DNA of 64,000 nt, taken from NCBI GenBank assembly GCA_049115715.1, contig JAGDZQ010000034.1, forward strand, positions 1-64,000, in the 5' to 3' direction. The notes beneath the pieces are model-generated. The model searched no databases. It was not told where the DNA came from and saw nothing but the letters and a program-made list of their open reading frames with translations. Both the position numbers and the translations under genes were made by a program. The stretch comes from JAMZMI01 sp049115715. GTDB taxonomy: Bacteria; Bacteroidota; Bacteroidia; Cytophagales; Cyclobacteriaceae. This document shows positions 63,359-64,000 of this stretch, piece by piece (position 1 is the first letter of the stretch; each line of letters opens with the position of its first letter).

Positions 63359-64000
63359 TTATGATACAATTACTTCAAAGATGCTAGCTGGCACATTTTC
63401 AGAAGGGTGCTCTACTTCAATCGTTAAGCCTTTTGTCTTAATCGTATTTTCCAACTTAAGAGAATTGATAGTCTGGTAGTTGCCTTTTACTTCAAAAAGC
63501 AAAACTCCCTCAAGGGACTTTATCTTATAATTTCTGATGCAAAATGGTATTACACTTTCTGGGTGTCCCATAAGCGTGGACTCCATGGCATGGTCATAAT
63601 CAGTATCTAAGAAAAGTTTGATTTCAGAAATAGACTTTTCTTCATCCCATTTAAGGTGCAGCTCAGGGCTCATGTCTGTCAATTCGGCTGTCCAGGAGTT
63701 TGCAGTTCCCCAAGGACGCACATATCCATTTCCTATATTACTAGAATCAAAAGCATCGATGGAAGGGGTAATTTGCATTGCCATGTTCTTACCTTCTGGT
63801 CGTCTCTTGGGTATCCAAAACTCAAAAGAATCAACGCCGATCCCCGCTGGAGGTCGCTGACTTCCATCATTGGATACCGCTTTATTTTTCCCGTTGAAAA
63901 CCGTCATCACACCGGTCATTCTGTTTTCACTCTCCAAAATACTCACTTTCGCATTGGACATGAACGTCACGAAAGCATACTGATCTTCTTTCAAGGTCTG
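63359..64000 (-). CDS. C-terminal part of a probable FAD-dependent oxidoreductase (runs off the window)
   Basis: The frame stays open to the last base, so this is the 3' part of a longer gene. What is seen is a beta-rich domain (PWGTANSWTAELTDMSPELH, ISEIKLFLDTDYDHAMES, VIPFCIRNYKIKS) like the C-terminal region of large FAD-dependent oxidoreductases found in glycan loci of Bacteroidota and Planctomycetes. No FAD-binding Rossmann motif is within the window, so the call rests on the tail only. Such an oxidase could make the 3-keto sugars used by the DUF1080 protein. Confidence 0.55.
   Translation of the reverse strand, partial: QTLKEDQYAFVTFMSNAKVSILESENRMTGVMTVFNGKNKAVSNDGSQRPPAGIGVDSFEFWIPKRRPEGKNMAMQITPSIDAFDSSNIGNGYVRPWGTANSWTAELTDMSPELHLKWDEEKSISEIKLFLDTDYDHAMESTLMGHPESVIPFCIRNYKIKSLEGVLLFEVKGNYQTINSLKLENTIKTKGLTIEVEHPSENVPASIFEVIVS

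Overview
The window looks like chromosomal DNA from a marine, gliding-type member of the Bacteroidota, probably near Cytophagales. The pointers are GldC, a carboxypeptidase-like TonB-dependent receptor, the DUF3098 gene beside ftsX and uppP, promoter-like TTG / TAnnTTTG elements, and a polysaccharide locus rich in sulfatases. Base composition is AT-rich. I see no tRNA, rRNA, CRISPR array, phage or transposase gene.

Layout. 0.2-4.1 kb (minus): a potassium channel with a C-terminal zinc ribbon and a TonB-dependent receptor without SusD. 4.2-11.3 kb (minus): a housekeeping run read as sigma factor, anti-sigma-like protein, ftsX, DUF3098, uppP, truB, ribF, an M48 lipoprotein protease, its catalytically dead paralogue, and gldC. 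11.4-15.8 kb (minus): an Lhr-like helicase and PdeM of the ligase-associated DNA repair set, with two DUF2147 genes between them, and a DoxX protein. 16.2-23.7 kb (plus): ilvE-D-B-N-C-A, preceded by a leader peptide and mutually exclusive antiterminator and terminator hairpins. 23.8-26.8 kb: a PadR repressor with two palindromic operators and a MacB/FtsX-type permease. 26.8-28.15 kb: a tandem array of ~318-bp non-coding repeats ending in a GC-rich element that looks like a structured RNA with its own terminator. 28.3-33.0 kb: thrA-thrB-thrC, which supplies the threonine that IlvA consumes.

33.3-37.1 kb holds two tandem copies of an unrecognised two-gene cassette. Each has a 57-58-residue lipoprotein and a membrane-anchored TPR protein, with matching inverted repeats upstream and a terminator plus an identical 17-nt motif between the genes. 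37.5-46.2 kb holds a nitroreductase, a 1413-residue exported TPR-CHAT protein with a His/Cys dyad, an EF-hand protein, a small membrane protein and a hybrid histidine kinase with an unfamiliar N-terminus.

46.4-64.0 kb (minus) is a sulfated-glycan utilisation locus of ten genes: a clan GH-F-like propeller enzyme, three Cys-type sulfatases, two GH2 enzymes (one with an N-terminal lamin-tail-like domain), a double DUF1080 protein, a GH29 fucosidase, a GH97 enzyme and the C-terminal part of a probable FAD-dependent oxidoreductase that runs off the window. The activities suggest a sulfated glycan with fucose and galactose; no SusC/SusD pair or lyase is visible here.

The strongest regulatory signal is the ilv attenuator. 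The strongest candidate for an undescribed system is the duplicated lipoprotein/TPR cassette.
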